Shown: piece after piece, positions 42,555 to 48,863 of the stretch
How the letters are laid out: each line of letters starts with the position of its first letter
How positions within the stretch are numbered: the first letter of the stretch is position 1
Virus record (IMG/VR): IMGVR_UViG_3300005541_000004
Location: 1 to 48,863 of that record
Reading direction: 5' to 3' (one strand)
DNA from: a virus
DNA length: 48,863 nucleotides
Position numbers and translations under genes: made by a program
Notes under the pieces: model-generated
Told to the model about the DNA's origin: nothing
What the model saw: the letters and a program-made list of their open reading frames with translations, nothing else
The model's database searches: none

Positions 42555-42707
42555 TCAATCCTCTCCCAAAGAGATATGCTGCGCAATGTGCCAGCTATCA
42601 TCAGGCAGATGGGAGAGATAACTAATTGCGTACCGTGAAGCTTTCGCGTAAGACTTGAATGGTCCGTAAGTATACCATTCATTTTGATAGACAACAATCA
42701 TCCACAT
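42555..42707 (-). CDS. Microprotein 2 of leftward mini-operon (50 aa)
   Basis: The product starts MWMIVVYQNEWYTYGPFKSY and is rich in Tyr, Trp and His (DDSWHIAQHIS). The frame is open up to 42800, but that would overlap microprotein 1 and lacks a ribosome site, so the ATG at 42707 is preferred. Aromatic, compact, possibly a protein-binding inhibitor. No family is recognised. Confidence 0.55.
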   Translation of the reverse strand: MWMIVVYQNEWYTYGPFKSYAKASRYAISYLSHLPDDSWHIAQHISLGED

Positions 42708-42721
42708 TTTACACTTCGCTC

Positions 42722-42829
42722 TCAGCGTAATAAGTAGCTGTGACCGTTCTGAAGCCGGAAATACACTTCTGGATTGCGCGTGACGCGAGCAACGATGCAT
42801 TCAATCTCGACGATACTTAAGACTCTCAT
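42722..42829 (-). CDS. Microprotein 1 of leftward mini-operon (35 aa)
   Basis: The ATG at 42829 has a TAGGAGTG ribosome site and lies just downstream of a strong promoter. The product is MRVLSIVEIECIVARVTRNP followed by 15 residues ending YLLR. It has two strand-like stretches. Too short for family assignment, but the ribosome site and promoter support it. Confidence 0.55.
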   Translation of the reverse strand: MRVLSIVEIECIVARVTRNPEVYFRLQNGHSYLLR

Positions 42830-42848
42830 AAATCACACTCCTATACTT

Positions 42849-42877
42849 ATAGTAGTGCTAGCCGGATTCGGTGTCAA
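42849..42877 (-). promoter_or_regulatory. Leftward sigma70-like promoter of microprotein operon
   Basis: On the minus strand TTGACA (42872-42877), 17 bases, TACTAT (42849-42854). The -10 is the same as in rightward promoter 1. It is 20 bp upstream of the first microprotein start. Confidence 0.75.
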
Positions 42878-42984
42878 GTCTTTTCTTTCTTTTTCTTTAG
42901 CCGGCGAAGCCGGAAATCTAGTGACCCCCAGGCATACCCCACCGATATATAGTGGATGTTAAATAGTCTTACAGTGCGGCTATT

Positions 42985-43014
42985 CGTCTCTGACTAAAGC
43001 GTCTCTGACCAAAG
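42985..43014 (+). repeat. Tandem 15-bp direct repeat
   Basis: CGTCTCTGACTAAAG (42985-42999) is followed directly by CGTCTCTGACCAAAG (43000-43014), one mismatch. It lies in a non-coding stretch upstream of the late promoter. It may bind a phage regulator or replication protein. Confidence 0.65.
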
Positions 43015-43060
43015 TCTTTTCTAATCATTCACAGAGAAATAAAAAATTATAATAATCACA

Positions 43061-43094
43061 TCTGACAATATCAGACAGAACTGATAATATCAGA
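43061..43094. promoter_or_regulatory. Two operator-like palindromes
   Basis: TCTGACAATATCAGA (43061-43075) and ACTGATAATATCAGA (43080-43094) are 13 of 15 identical; each is a palindrome with arms TCTGA/TCAGA or CTGAT/ATCAG. They are 19 bp apart, nearly two helical turns, and end 38 bp before the -35 of the late promoter. They are probable binding sites for a dimeric regulator. Confidence 0.65.
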
Positions 43095-43132
43095 ACACCT
43101 TAATTTGCTAACAATTCCTGCAAATTTTTCAC

Positions 43133-43160
43133 TTGACAAGTTTCGATTCGGTGCTAGACT
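43133..43160 (+). promoter_or_regulatory. Rightward promoter of the late block
   Basis: TTGACA (43133-43138), 16 bases, TAGACT (43155-43160). It is 27 bp before the start of the methyltransferase-like gene. From here all genes point rightward through the join to 24614, so this is the main candidate for late transcription. Confidence 0.65.
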
Positions 43161-43187
43161 GTAAGACATAGGGCGACGTGTAGTTTC

Positions 43188-43730
43188 ATGATGAAAGTTT
43201 TAATTGCTTGCGAACAATACAGTAAAGTAAGAAATGCTTTTATTGCCAAAGGACATGATGCTTGGAGTTGTGACATCTATTGGGCGGCAGGTAATCATAT
43301 TCATGATGATGTACTAAATCATCTTAATGAAGGATGGGATTTAATGATTGCTCATCCTCCTTGCACCTATTTAGCCGTTAGCGGGGCAAGATGGTTTGCT
43401 GATAGGATGCCAGAACAGGTTGCAGCATTAACATTCGTGCGAGCATTAATGTCTGCATCAATAGATAAGATTGCAGTAGAAAATCCAATTGGAGTCATCT
43501 CCACTAATATTAGGAAACCGGATCAGATTATTAATCCTTGGGAATTTGGTCATCCGGAAACTAAAGCTACTTGTTTATGGCTTAAGAATCTTCCTCTTCT
43601 AAGACCTACAAATATTGTAAATGGGAGATTTCCAAACGTACATACTATGTCTAAATCTCATAATAGAGGAATGCTTAGGAGTATAACTTATCAGGGAATT
43701 GCGAATGCAATGGCTAGTCAGTGGGGATAG
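43188..43730 (+). CDS. DNA cytosine methyltransferase-like protein (small phage type)
   Basis: This 180-aa protein opens with MKVLIACEQYSKVRNAF and a GHDAWSCD step, the SAM-binding opening. It has IAHPPCTYLAVSG with the Pro-Cys motif (Cys nucleophile of C5 methyltransferases), IAVENPIG in place of ENV, and WEFGHPETKATCLWLKNLP. The last part has GMLRSITYQGIANAMASQWG. Such short methyltransferase-like proteins are common in phages, but activity is unproven. It may protect phage DNA. No ribosome site is strong upstream of ATGATG. Confidence 0.75.
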   Translation: MMKVLIACEQYSKVRNAFIAKGHDAWSCDIYWAAGNHIHDDVLNHLNEGWDLMIAHPPCTYLAVSGARWFADRMPEQVAALTFVRALMSASIDKIAVENPIGVISTNIRKPDQIINPWEFGHPETKATCLWLKNLPLLRPTNIVNGRFPNVHTMSKSHNRGMLRSITYQGIANAMASQWG

Positions 43731-43731
43731 A

Positions 43732-44274
43732 ATGATAATCTCAGATGAAGAAGTAGAACGGCGATTGTCTTCCCCGTTTAATCTCATAAACAAGTTAAAA
43801 AATTCTAATAATTCTAATAGAAAAAACGCAATGGAATTGTTCACAAGGCGTCATCAAGTAGAAAAAGAAGTCGATGATCACTTCAATAATGTTGAATTAA
43901 CTAAGACGGAAACAGCCAAAGCAGAAATAATAATTCCAGAAACGCATGATGCGATGATTTCCGAGGACGAGAATAAAACTACTACACTAGACAGCTTGAT
44001 TCAGAATCATGAAAGCCAGATTAAGCTAGGCTTGGCTCACGACAAGTCTTTGAGTCTTCTCTCTCGTAGTATTGATATTTTAGGAGCGAAGCTGGACGAA
44101 GTCAATGCTAGTAGGCTTCCGGCTGTAGTAATGGCCGCTAGCAAGGTTGTAGAATCAATTAGAAAAGAAAGACTAGAAGCTAGAAAGACTGATAAGGACC
44201 GCGAGGTCCACTATCATTTCTACACTCCTCAGCAGAAGAAAGTAGAGGAGTTTGAAATCATAGATGTTCAATAG
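43732..44274 (+). CDS. Probable terminase small subunit or late-module helical protein
   Basis: This 180-aa protein is taken from the ATG one base after the previous stop, with a GGGGATAG ribosome site; the frame is open 33 bases upstream. It is helical and charged. It opens ISDEEVERRLSSPFNLINKL. The C-terminus YHFYTPQQKKVEEFEIIDV resembles the ends of some phage small terminase subunits. Position at the start of the late block fits, but the large terminase is 4.1 kb away. Confidence 0.45.
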   Translation: MIISDEEVERRLSSPFNLINKLKNSNNSNRKNAMELFTRRHQVEKEVDDHFNNVELTKTETAKAEIIIPETHDAMISEDENKTTTLDSLIQNHESQIKLGLAHDKSLSLLSRSIDILGAKLDEVNASRLPAVVMAASKVVESIRKERLEARKTDKDREVHYHFYTPQQKKVEEFEIIDVQ

Positions 44275-44277
44275 TGT

Positions 44278-44562
44278 ATGGAGTCAGAACTTACATCAAT
44301 TTCTCCACTAGCACAAGATTTGGTTGCGGCTGGACAAAGAAGGATTAATCTAATATGGGAATATACGCAATCAATAATAGCTATTATGGTAGTTATTGCT
44401 ACGCTTATATGTGGAATCTACGGAACAATAGAGAATGTTCAAGTTCCAACAATAATTAGTGTGGCATTTGGAATGATAACAGGATTCTATTTCTCTAGGA
44501 CTAATCATGCTGCAATCGGTGGTATTGGATTCAAGCCGCAAGGGCCATACGAAGGAAGATGA
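44278..44562 (+). CDS. Two-helix membrane protein, holin candidate
   Basis: This 94-aa protein has two membrane helices (about IIAIMVVIATLICGIY, 33-48; VPTIISVAFGMITGFYF, 56-72), then SRTNHAAIGGIGFKPQGPY. The same layout and C-terminus occur in many small phage membrane proteins near lysis genes. A class II holin is possible. It overlaps the next gene (ATGA). Confidence 0.6.
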   Translation: MESELTSISPLAQDLVAAGQRRINLIWEYTQSIIAIMVVIATLICGIYGTIENVQVPTIISVAFGMITGFYFSRTNHAAIGGIGFKPQGPYEGR

Positions 44563-44960
44563 AAATGGGACAACTTCTTGCTGGAATGACTGGACAGTTG
44601 GTTGCGGCAATGAGTGGAGTTCCATATGTTTGTCAGAATAATACTGTCACCGGCAATGGTGATACAATAGCAATTCCTCCATCATTTAGAAATCACACTT
44701 GGATTATCTCTGCGGCAGCCAACGTCAACGCCGGAGCCATCACTGTGGAAACATCGAATAATCCTACAGATCCTAATACATGGGCTGTAGTTATTATGGC
44801 TAATAGTGTTGCTAATCCGTTAACAGTTGTTGCCGGAGCCGACCTAATGATGGAGCATACAGGATTATTGAATTTTGTTAGAGCTAGAATATCCACTACG
44901 ATTAGTGGTGGAGCCGCTCCTGGTGTGACAGTAACTTATGAAGGAGCGAAGAGTTATTGA
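44559..44960 (+). CDS. Beta-rich virion-associated hypothetical protein
   Basis: This 133-aa protein has a short helical start followed by a beta-sandwich pattern (TWIISAAANVNAGAITVETS, PTDPNTWAVVIMANSV, FVRARISTTISGG). The fold could be that of a virion decoration or fibre-tip protein. No enzymatic residues stand out. The ribosome site is GAAGGAAG. Confidence 0.5.
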   Translation: MKMGQLLAGMTGQLVAAMSGVPYVCQNNTVTGNGDTIAIPPSFRNHTWIISAAANVNAGAITVETSNNPTDPNTWAVVIMANSVANPLTVVAGADLMMEHTGLLNFVRARISTTISGGAAPGVTVTYEGAKSY

Positions 44961-44980
44961 ATATAGCGTCAGCCACTAGA

Positions 44981-45029
44981 CGGTCACGGTCACGGTCACA
45001 GCAACATTGAATCAGAAATTGAATCGGAA
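44981..45029 (+). repeat. Short tandem repeats in a gene gap
   Basis: CGGTCA is repeated three times (44981-44998). Then ATTGAATCAGAA and ATTGAATCGGAA follow back to back (45006-45029), one mismatch. They fill the 77-bp gap before the secreted protein gene. They may be slippage products or a regulatory element. Confidence 0.6.
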
Positions 45030-45037
45030 GGGTTAAA

Positions 45038-45448
45038 ATGAAAAAAGCAATTTTCGCAATTGGGTCCCTCCTCTTCGCGACGGCTGCGAGCGCACAAGTA
45101 GTAATAATTGGACCAAATAGTAGACTAATTTGGAGTGATCCGCTTACTCCATTGGCTACTGCACAGACATTGGTTCCAACTCTAACAGTTGATGGAACAG
45201 TTAGTACAGTAGTACTAGTTCCAACTTGTATAGTTAACACTACACTATCTACAACTTCAGATTGTTCTTTTCCAGCTTCAGTAGTTCCGATTGGAACACA
45301 TACGATTACAATGACAAATACTCTAGGGACTCTAGTTAGTACTGCATCTACGCCGTATTCATATACGACAATGCTAATTCCAATTCCAACTTCTGTCCAC
45401 ATTGCCCGAGCCGGTCACTTCTGGAATAAGCATTACGTCTTGGGATAA
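45038..45448 (+). CDS. Exported beta-rich protein with Sec signal peptide
   Basis: This 136-aa protein has a signal peptide, MKKAIFAIGSLLFATAASA, with cleavage expected after Ala19. The mature part is Thr/Val/Ser-rich with strands (TVSTVVLVPTCIV) and a Cys pair that could form a disulphide. It should act in the periplasm or at the outer membrane. It could be a superinfection-exclusion or cell-surface protein. A GGAAGGG ribosome site precedes it. Confidence 0.65.
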   Translation: MKKAIFAIGSLLFATAASAQVVIIGPNSRLIWSDPLTPLATAQTLVPTLTVDGTVSTVVLVPTCIVNTTLSTTSDCSFPASVVPIGTHTITMTNTLGTLVSTASTPYSYTTMLIPIPTSVHIARAGHFWNKHYVLG

Positions 45449-45461
45449 AATAGGATAGAAA

Positions 45462-45743
45462 ATGAACTACCTCAATTATACAGTCGTCAATGGAGCAATC
45501 ACTCAAGGAACTCAGGCTGAAATTGGTCCTAACTGTATCTTTGAGGCAGTAGGAAATATTTGGTCTGTTGATGGTCCAGCATTAGGATTTCTTTGTTCTA
45601 TTGTTGTGACTTGGGTTAATAAAGCCGCTGGCCGCGTTCAATTCGACTCTCGTCCTTTGAATGGGCTAGCGGCTAATGTAAACTTCTCTGCGTGGGGAAC
45701 TGCAATAGTTCAATCAGATGGCCGGTATGTAATTTCTGTGTAA
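45462..45743 (+). CDS. Hypothetical beta-rich protein (93 aa)
   Basis: The product begins MNYLNYTVVNGAITQGTQAE. It is mostly beta, with many Asn, Gly, Val and aromatic residues. It has the look of a small virion or fibre-chaperone-type protein. The upstream gene is exported, but no signal peptide is seen here. The function is unknown. Confidence 0.5.
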   Translation: MNYLNYTVVNGAITQGTQAEIGPNCIFEAVGNIWSVDGPALGFLCSIVVTWVNKAAGRVQFDSRPLNGLAANVNFSAWGTAIVQSDGRYVISV

Positions 45744-45750
45744 TTATTAT

Positions 45751-46779
45751 ATGAATATTGCTGCTTTTAGTTCAGCCGCTGACTCTAGTAGAAATAATAC
45801 TAGGCCAGCGGCTAAAAAACAGAAGCCGCTAGGTCATTTCGATTCGAGTGATCCAGGTGGTGATGTTCATACTGTTTGTCCGCCAGAACAAATTATTCCA
45901 TCGAATCCAACAAAGCTGTGGTGGAGAGGTGATTTTGGTGGAATGACTCTTGATAGAACTCCTCCATTAGTTCAGGGAGGAAATACAACTCCACAGAATA
46001 TGGTAATGACATTCTTTATCGACAGATACGATAGAGAATGGCAAGACGAAATTATATTTGCTCATTGTGAGAAGAGCTACTCTCACTTTCATGCTTCTCC
46101 TCCAGAAGACCGGACTAGCCTCTCAAATTGTAATTCACAAGTTCAACTCTTTCAATATATCCAGTCGTATGGAAATTACGTTTCATACTGGGGAATAGGT
46201 TCAGTAGATCAAATAGCACAACATGGATGGCAAGCCGTTAGCGGCTTATATCTTCCATTCCTTAACGCTCTTCAAGCTGCTGGCAGTAAGACGTGTGAGA
46301 ATACGATTCTAATAGTAGGAGAAGAACTCAATAGCTGCACGACTCCAGACTCACTCCTTGATATTGTCACAAATCTTTCACCAATTTGTCAATCAATTGG
46401 GATTGATATGTGGCTTCATTTTACTAGTAACTATCCAGCATGGCCTAGAGCCGGTCAGACCCAACAAGGCTTTTGGGAAGCAATGATCGGATTAGGAGTG
46501 AAAGGATTGTGTTGGCAATCAAATGCATATGATTTAGCCGGGACGATGGGTGGACATATGTGGGATTCAAGAAAAGTAATTCCACCCCCAGGACGGTTTG
46601 TTGCATTTGAAACGAGAGCATACGCTCAATTAGTAGATCCTACATTGAAATATACTGAAGAAGTTGGATGTTTAACTGGATTAGAAATGATTTATTGTCC
46701 CATAGCCGCAGGCAGCAACATTCTCCCAGTAGCAGGATTCGGAAATGGTGGTCGGTATTTGGATGGAAGTCCAATCTGA
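45751..46779 (+). CDS. TIM-barrel-like protein, possible glycoside hydrolase
   Basis: This 342-aa protein has landmarks spaced as in a (beta/alpha)8 hydrolase: LWWRGDFGGMTLDRTP (about 56-71), SYSHFHASPPED (about 109-120), VSYWGIGSVDQI, ILIVGEELNSC (Glu-Glu near residue 191), MWLHFTSN and GLCWQSNAYD. The ending GFGNGGRYLDGSPI recurs in phage proteins of this type. The Glu-Glu could be catalytic. It lies in the lysis/late module and may degrade a surface polysaccharide or bind it. Confidence 0.55.
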   Translation: MNIAAFSSAADSSRNNTRPAAKKQKPLGHFDSSDPGGDVHTVCPPEQIIPSNPTKLWWRGDFGGMTLDRTPPLVQGGNTTPQNMVMTFFIDRYDREWQDEIIFAHCEKSYSHFHASPPEDRTSLSNCNSQVQLFQYIQSYGNYVSYWGIGSVDQIAQHGWQAVSGLYLPFLNALQAAGSKTCENTILIVGEELNSCTTPDSLLDIVTNLSPICQSIGIDMWLHFTSNYPAWPRAGQTQQGFWEAMIGLGVKGLCWQSNAYDLAGTMGGHMWDSRKVIPPPGRFVAFETRAYAQLVDPTLKYTEEVGCLTGLEMIYCPIAAGSNILPVAGFGNGGRYLDGSPI

Positions 46780-46791
46780 AAGAAGGATAGA

Positions 46792-47169
46792 ATGAAAGTG
46801 ATTGCAATCGTTAGTCTAGTCACTCTATTATCTGCGTGTTCTGCAACTCCGCCGACGGTGAGTCCGACAAATCCCACAGCGACAGGAACACAGACACTAG
46901 TAAATGTATTGAATACTATTGCTATTATAGCCGTTGCGGCATCACCGATTGATGGCATTCCAGCCGCAGACAACGCTCTAATTCAGAAAGCAATTCCTGG
47001 ATTAGTTGCTATTGCTCAGGCCGCAAAGACTGGTTGGGTTAGTGTGGTAGATACTGGACTAAATGATCTTCTTCCATTATTGACTCCGGCTACTCAAGCT
47101 ACTCTAGGACCATATTTTAATGGTGCTCAGGTTATATTCGGAGTTCTTTATAGTCTTGGATTGAGTTAA
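46792..47169 (+). CDS. Lipoprotein, spanin candidate
   Basis: This 125-aa protein has MKVIAIVSLVTLLSAC with a lipobox (LSAC, Cys16). A Thr/Pro-rich segment follows (residues 19-35), then Ala/Ile-rich helices. An outer-membrane spanin role is possible given the nearby endolysin and holin-type genes. A superinfection-exclusion lipoprotein is the alternative. Confidence 0.65.
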   Translation: MKVIAIVSLVTLLSACSATPPTVSPTNPTATGTQTLVNVLNTIAIIAVAASPIDGIPAADNALIQKAIPGLVAIAQAAKTGWVSVVDTGLNDLLPLLTPATQATLGPYFNGAQVIFGVLYSLGLS

Positions 47170-47354
47170 TGCCAGCAAAGCCTTGGTGGAAAAGCAAGAC
47201 AATCTGGTTTAATGTATTAAGTCTAGCCTTAGCGGCAGTGCCAGGGCTAGGCTTGAATCCATTAACTATCACAGCTATTATGGGAGTTGGGAATCTAGCT
47301 CTTCGATATTTGACTACGCAGCCTATTAGTATTCTACCAACGGCGGCTAAATAA
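47169..47354 (+). CDS. Small membrane protein, holin-like
   Basis: This 61-aa protein begins PAKPWWKSKTIWFNVLSLAL and has one or two hydrophobic helices (about 13-26 and 32-46). The WWKSKTIWFN opening is common in phage holin-type proteins next to lysis genes. Overlap is TAATG with the lipoprotein gene. Confidence 0.65.
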   Translation: MPAKPWWKSKTIWFNVLSLALAAVPGLGLNPLTITAIMGVGNLALRYLTTQPISILPTAAK

Positions 47355-47564
47355 ATGTGGTATCTAACTTGGATATTTTGGGTAGGAGTGGGTTTAATTA
47401 TTATTTTTGAAATTATAGAATTTAAAATAAATAATGGTGAAACAATTAGTGAAATTACTTGGAGAGTAGTAAGAACACATCCTATAGTCCCATTTTTAGC
47501 TGGAGTTCTAATGGGACATTTATTCTGGCAGAGTTCTTTAATTTATTCTGGTCTTTGTAAATGA
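47355..47564 (+). CDS. Small membrane protein (69 aa)
   Basis: The product has an N-terminal membrane helix (WYLTWIFWVGVGLIIIFEII), a short polar loop and a second hydrophobic stretch (PIVPFLAGVLMGHLFW). Its placement between a holin-like and the endolysin genes suggests a lysis or antiholin role. It starts immediately after the previous stop. Confidence 0.6.
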   Translation: MWYLTWIFWVGVGLIIIFEIIEFKINNGETISEITWRVVRTHPIVPFLAGVLMGHLFWQSSLIYSGLCK

Positions 47565-47782
47565 GTAGAAAACAATATTTTGAGCAAGATTCTTGGCCTC
47601 AAATTCATAGAAATAAATATGGGGTTTATCGACTGATGCAACTTACTAAAAATAGAAAAGTAAGAAGGGTCACTTGCGGCTCTATTGAATACCTTCTAAA
47701 ACTACCCAGAAAGAATAATCGTAGATGGATTGAACTTAATATTCAACCAGCAGTGATCGGAAGTGAATATGTTAGACACTAA
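47561..47782 (+). CDS. Small basic hypothetical protein
   Basis: This 73-aa protein is basic (many Arg/Lys), with no membrane segment. It overlaps the previous gene (ATGA). It contains VRRVTCGSIEYLLKL. The function is unknown. The stop overlaps the endolysin start region by 14 bases. Confidence 0.55.
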   Translation: MSRKQYFEQDSWPQIHRNKYGVYRLMQLTKNRKVRRVTCGSIEYLLKLPRKNNRRWIELNIQPAVIGSEYVRH

Positions 47783-48224
47783 TATGCTACCTCAATCATT
47801 ACGTGGATTATCAGACATGGAGATTCTAGCTTTAACTATTTATGGTGAAGCTAGAGGAGAGCCGGTAGAAGGTCAAATTGGCGTCGGCTCTGTTATTCGG
47901 AATAGAGTTGTTGCTAGTAAGCAATCCTATAAACAGGAATGTTTAGAGCCAAAGCAGTTCTCCTGTTGGAATGATGAAGATCCAAATTATCCAATCCTTA
48001 CTGGACTAGCTGATAAAATGGTGGGTGCCGGCGGCTTAGTACCAGAGCCGATTTTGAAGCAATGTATGTATATTGCAGTTGGTATTATTAATGGAGCAAT
48101 TCTTGATAACACAAATGGCTCGAAAAATTATATGACAAATGATTTATATCATGCTAATATAGTTCATTGGGCTAGAGATATGAAAGTTGCCGCAGTGTAT
48201 GGCAAGCAGACTTTTCTAGTCTAA
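47769..48224 (+). CDS. SleB-family cell wall hydrolase (endolysin)
   Basis: This protein of 151 aa (ATG at 47769 with GGAAG five bases before; a GTG at 47763 is also in frame) has LALTIYGEARGEPVEGQIGV, VIRNRV, and FSCWNDEDPN followed by late NYMTNDLYHA. These are the hydrolase-2/SleB motifs with the catalytic Glu in YGEARGE. It cleaves peptidoglycan in lysis. It has no obvious signal peptide, so it depends on a holin. Confidence 0.82.
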   Translation: MLDTNMLPQSLRGLSDMEILALTIYGEARGEPVEGQIGVGSVIRNRVVASKQSYKQECLEPKQFSCWNDEDPNYPILTGLADKMVGAGGLVPEPILKQCMYIAVGIINGAILDNTNGSKNYMTNDLYHANIVHWARDMKVAAVYGKQTFLV

Positions 48225-48412
48225 TGGTCAAGTTATTTCTATCTGGATTAGGACTTGTGTTCTCATTAGTCTATTATGGAAGCTGGCATGACTCTCATCA
48301 CACTCCATTCTTGACTGGACCAAACTATTATCCAATTAATGAGGGATGTCATTTTAGAGGAAGAGTACTAGTCTTGTGTTATAGAGTAGAAGATGGGAAT
48401 CTCAGTCGCTAA
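48224..48412 (+). CDS. Small membrane/secreted protein upstream of terminase
   Basis: This 62-aa protein has an N-terminal hydrophobic helix (VKLFLSGLGLVFSLVYYGS) and a polar tail with two Cys. It may be a spanin component or an exported peptide. It overlaps the endolysin stop and its end overlaps the terminase start by 20 bases. Confidence 0.55.
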   Translation: MVKLFLSGLGLVFSLVYYGSWHDSHHTPFLTGPNYYPINEGCHFRGRVLVLCYRVEDGNLSR

Positions 48413-48863
48413 CGGCATAATTTCTTCTGATCCAGGAAATGGATTCTTTGAGGATTTCGTTTCTGAGAAGAATATTAAACCACATCCAGTTCAGGAAGCA
48501 CTCTTATCACTTCCAGATCAAATCTTTGAGGCACTTTATGGAGGAGCCGCCTACGGCGGGAAGAGTTGGATTCTTACTCTATTACCTTTATTCAGAGGGT
48601 TCTATAAGTTTAGAGGATACAAAGGTATTATCTTTCGAAGAAAGTTCCCTGATCTTGAAAGAGAAATTATTCGACTTAGCAAGGAATATTATCCAAAAAC
48701 AGGAGCAAAATACAATGAGCAAAAGCACTCCTGGGAATGGCCAGAATACAATTCTTATCAAGACTTCGGACACGTCCAACACGACACAGACATCGTAATG
48801 TATGACTCTGCTCAATATAACTACTGCTCTTTTGATGAACTCACTCATTTCAGCGCTCACCCA
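48393..48863 (+). CDS. terL: Terminase large subunit, N-terminal part (continues at base 1)
   Basis: The ATG at 48393 opens the frame that continues through the join; bases 48744 onward repeat 1-120. The Walker A motif is GGAAYGGKS (residues 50-58) and RRKFPDLE follows, as in phage TerL ATPase domains. With the part at 1-1344 the whole protein has 564 residues. The start lies within the previous small gene. Confidence 0.9.
   Translation, partial: MGISVANGIISSDPGNGFFEDFVSEKNIKPHPVQEALLSLPDQIFEALYGGAAYGGKSWILTLLPLFRGFYKFRGYKGIIFRRKFPDLEREIIRLSKEYYPKTGAKYNEQKHSWEWPEYNSYQDFGHVQHDTDIVMYDSAQYNYCSFDELTHFSAHP
48744..48863. repeat. Terminal direct repeat, right copy
   Basis: These are the same 120 bases as 1-120. 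Removing one copy yields the 48,743-bp circle. The repeat is inside terL, so it is best read as assembly overlap of a circular or permuted genome. Confidence 0.95.

Noticed and set aside
42708-42800. N-terminal extension of microprotein 2
   Set aside because: It would overlap microprotein 1 in another frame and has no ribosome site; the ATG at 42707 is preferred.

Overview
The window is a complete, circularly permuted genome of an uncultured tailed phage. The first and last 120 bases are identical, and the large terminase gene runs across that join (48393 to the end, then 1 to 1344), so the non-redundant genome is 48,743 bp. The DNA is AT-rich. A signal-peptide protein, a lipobox lipoprotein, a SleB-type cell wall hydrolase and small holin-like membrane proteins point to a Gram-negative host. 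No integrase, excisionase or lysogeny repressor is visible, so a lytic life style is the simplest reading. A P22/T7-like connector and nozzle pair, no tape-measure or sheath gene, and a large set of presumed ejection proteins suggest a podovirus.

Layout. (1) Late rightward block, 43188 to 48743 and on through 1 to 24614: DNA methyltransferase-like protein, probable small terminase, membrane/lysis and secreted proteins, SleB endolysin, large terminase, portal, scaffold-like protein, major capsid protein, head/fibre proteins (two in tandem duplicate), connector and nozzle proteins, fibre, then Gln/Asn-rich proteins and a 1159-aa presumed ejection protein. A deoxyhypusine-synthase-like enzyme lies between the last two ejection-type genes. 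(2) Leftward replication block, 41013 down to 24611: about 35 tightly coupled genes. They include an SNF2-family helicase interrupted by a class 3 intein, a Cas4/RecB-like nuclease, a Sak4-like ATPase with an SSB-like partner, a uracil-DNA-glycosylase/DNA polymerase I fusion, a DUF3987-type ATPase, MazG, two paralogous HNH nucleases, and an Acb2-like protein (predicted cyclic-nucleotide sponge). (3) Control region, about 41014 to 43187: nested inverted repeats around an AT tract (candidate origin), five sigma70-like promoters beginning TTGACA, a strongly promoted 171-aa gene, a leftward operon of three microproteins, a bidirectional terminator, and paired palindromic operator-like sites just upstream of the late promoter.

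Most neighbouring genes overlap by 1 to 26 bases (TAATG, ATGA, GTGA, TTGA, TAGTG junctions), so translation is probably coupled. The few real intergenic gaps hold inverted repeats or hairpins. The main points of interest are the deoxyhypusine-synthase-like gene in the ejection module, the class 3 intein, the UDG-polymerase fusion, the Acb2-like gene, a papain-like gene split by an in-frame TAA, and the palindromic candidate origin. All functional names come from reading motifs in the translated sequence; no database search was run.
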